DNA of 64,000 nucleotides from an uncultured Paracoccus sp. (lineage in GTDB: Bacteria; Pseudomonadota; Alphaproteobacteria; Rhodobacterales; Rhodobacteraceae). The notes under the pieces are model-generated. The model saw nothing but the letters and a program-made list of their open reading frames with translations. It did no database searches and had not been told where the DNA came from. The stretch spans positions 1 to 64,000 of the forward strand of contig NZ_CAMEFG010000007.1 of the NCBI RefSeq assembly GCF_945915435.1. Direction: 5' to 3'. Each line of letters starts with the position of its first letter. Within the stretch, counting starts at the first letter, position 1. A program made the translations under genes and the position numbers. This document shows positions 62,867 to 64,000 of the stretch, in pieces.

Positions 62867-64000
62867 ATGAGTGATCGCAATATCTATGACCTCGACCTGG
62901 ACAGGAACCGGGCGAACCATGTTCCGCTGTCTCCGCTTTCCTTTCTGGAACGGACGGCGGCGATCTACCCGGACCTGCCCGCCGTGGTCTACAACGACAT
63001 TCGCCGCGATTGGGCCGAAACGGCGCGGCGCGCGCGCCGCCTTGCCAGCGCGCTGGCCGGTCGCGGGATCGGCAGGGGCGACACGGTTTCCGTGGTCGCG
63101 GCCAATATCCCCGAGATGTTCGAAGCCCATTTCGGCGTGCCCATGTCGGGCGCGGTGCTGAACACGATCAACACCCGGCTGGACGCCGAAACCATCGCCT
63201 TCATCCTGCGCCACGCCGAGGCGAAGGTCCTGCTGGTCGATCCCGAGTTTTCCCAGACCGTGGCCCGCGCCGTCGCCATCGCCGGCCTGCCCGACCTTCT
63301 GGTGGTGGATATTCAGGACGCCTCGTTCCCCGGCGGGCAGCGCATCGGCGCGCTGACCTACGACGACTTGCTGGCCGAGGGCGATCCCGAATTCGCATGG
63401 TCGCTGCCGGGCGACGAATGGGACGCGATCAGCCTGAACTACACCTCGGGGACGACGGGCGATCCCAAGGGCGTGGTCTATCACCATCGCGGGGCCTTTC
63501 TGAACGCGACCTCGAATATCGTGACATGGGGGATGCCCCACCATGCGCGCTATCTGTGGACGCTGCCGATGTTTCACTGCAACGGCTGGTGTTTTCCCTG
63601 GACAATCGCCGCGAATGCGGGGGTCTGCGTCTGCCTGCGCGCGGTCAGGGCGGATCTGGTCTGGCAGTTGATCGGGTCCGAGAAGGTCACCCATTTCTGC
63701 GGCGCGCCCATCGTGCTGAACATGATGGTGCAGGCAGCCGAACACAAGGATTTCGACCATCAGGTCAAGGTCCAGACCGCGGGCGCGCCGCCCCCCGCCG
63801 CCGTCATCGCCGCGATGGAGGCGATGGGGGTCGAGGTCACCCATGTCTACGGGTTGACCGAGACCTACGGTCCCTCGGTCATCAGCGCGTGGCAAGCGAA
63901 ATGGGACGGGCTGCCCGACCGCGACCGCGCGCGGCTGAAGGCGCGGCAGGGGGTCAGGAACCTTGCGCTGGAGGGGCTGATGGTCGCCGATCCCGACACG
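62867..64000 (+). CDS. Acyl-CoA synthetase (AMP-forming), 3'-truncated by window edge
   Basis: Open to the end of the window, 378 residues visible of an expected ~540. Activates a carboxylic acid through acyl-AMP. ATP loop NYTSGTTGDPKGVVYHHRG at about residues 190-208, FLNATSNIV, LPMFHCNGWCFPWTIAA and GAPPPAAVIAAMEAMGVEVTHVYGLTETYGPS are the FadD/DmdB-like adenylating motifs. The overall pattern resembles the acyl-CoA synthetase group that includes 3-methylmercaptopropionyl-CoA ligase (DmdB) and medium-chain ligases; substrate not assignable. GGAGAAAG ribosome site before ATG 62867. Confidence 0.93.
   Translation, partial: MSDRNIYDLDLDRNRANHVPLSPLSFLERTAAIYPDLPAVVYNDIRRDWAETARRARRLASALAGRGIGRGDTVSVVAANIPEMFEAHFGVPMSGAVLNTINTRLDAETIAFILRHAEAKVLLVDPEFSQTVARAVAIAGLPDLLVVDIQDASFPGGQRIGALTYDDLLAEGDPEFAWSLPGDEWDAISLNYTSGTTGDPKGVVYHHRGAFLNATSNIVTWGMPHHARYLWTLPMFHCNGWCFPWTIAANAGVCVCLRAVRADLVWQLIGSEKVTHFCGAPIVLNMMVQAAEHKDFDHQVKVQTAGAPPPAAVIAAMEAMGVEVTHVYGLTETYGPSVISAWQAKWDGLPDRDRARLKARQGVRNLALEGLMVADPDT

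Noticed and set aside
1..64000. CRISPR array, tRNA/rRNA genes, IS elements, prophage
   Set aside because: No regularly spaced repeats, tRNA cloverleaf or T-loop in intergenic DNA, transposase or phage structural gene was found by reading both strands.

Overview
The window is GC-rich (roughly two thirds G+C by eye) and looks like a chromosomal segment of an alphaproteobacterium of the Rhodobacteraceae, most like Paracoccus. The basis is gene content and order: DUF2794 protein, etfB-etfA-3-hydroxybutyryl-CoA dehydrogenase next to a PduO-type adenosyltransferase and a twin-transmembrane protein, fsa-DUF484-xerC divergent from priA, IalB-like protein, and pyrB followed by a PH-like protein, a DHOase-like protein and plsY. 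Genes are tightly packed, many joined by 1- or 4-base start/stop overlaps. I see no rRNA, tRNA, CRISPR array, IS element or prophage.

Layout. 1-5.6 kb: 3' part of gcvP, a peroxiredoxin-like/2OG-Fe(II) oxygenase, an AT-rich gap with a TetR regulator, two tandem I78-type lipoproteins and a DUF2794 protein. 5.6-10 kb: tusA-like and SUMT genes, then pyrB, PH-like gene, a DHOase-like gene lacking metal ligands, and plsY. 10-16.9 kb: hbd, etfA, etfB, cobalamin adenosyltransferase, twin-TM protein, SDR, then parC. 17.1-20.3 kb: secreted EEP phosphatase, leuD, leuC. 20.6-26.3 kb: rsfS-rlmH, LOG protein, dapD, GlsB-type protein, MltB-type transglycosylase, kinase-fold protein. 26.4-32.4 kb: rppH-ctpA-envC-gpmI run (cell envelope processing plus RNA decapping and glycolysis), then rlmN. 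32.5-38.8 kb: IalB-like protein, asparaginase II, an RTX beta-roll protein, TSUP transporter, GNAT, xerC, DUF484, fsa. 38.9-43.3 kb: two very small membrane ORFs leading into priA, two tandem ABZJ_00895-type membrane proteins, N-formylglutamate amidohydrolase. 43.4-51.8 kb: pyruvate kinase, rpmI-rplT, P450, ArsC-like protein, and pheS-pheT split by a low-GC orphan gene. 51.9-54.2 kb: HTTM/gamma-carboxylase-like protein divergent from a DCC thiol-disulfide oxidoreductase, and a secreted His/Asp-rich protein. 54.3-60.9 kb: DctB/DctD-type two-component system followed by a complete tripartite tricarboxylate transporter (tctC-tctB-tctA). 61-64 kb: Tat-exported glucan biosynthesis protein and the 5' part of an acyl-CoA synthetase.

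The least explained items are: a dispersed 23-base intergenic motif (core TTCTTCATCAYCCAAATACC) present four times, each copy followed by GC-rich inverted-repeat sequence; the orphan membrane-anchored gene inserted with perfect overlaps between pheS and pheT; the catalytically dead DHOase partner of pyrB with a PH-like gene between them; a Met/His/Cys-decorated RTX protein; and a DctBD-type regulator, with a variant GAFPGA loop, next to a TTT rather than a TRAP transporter.
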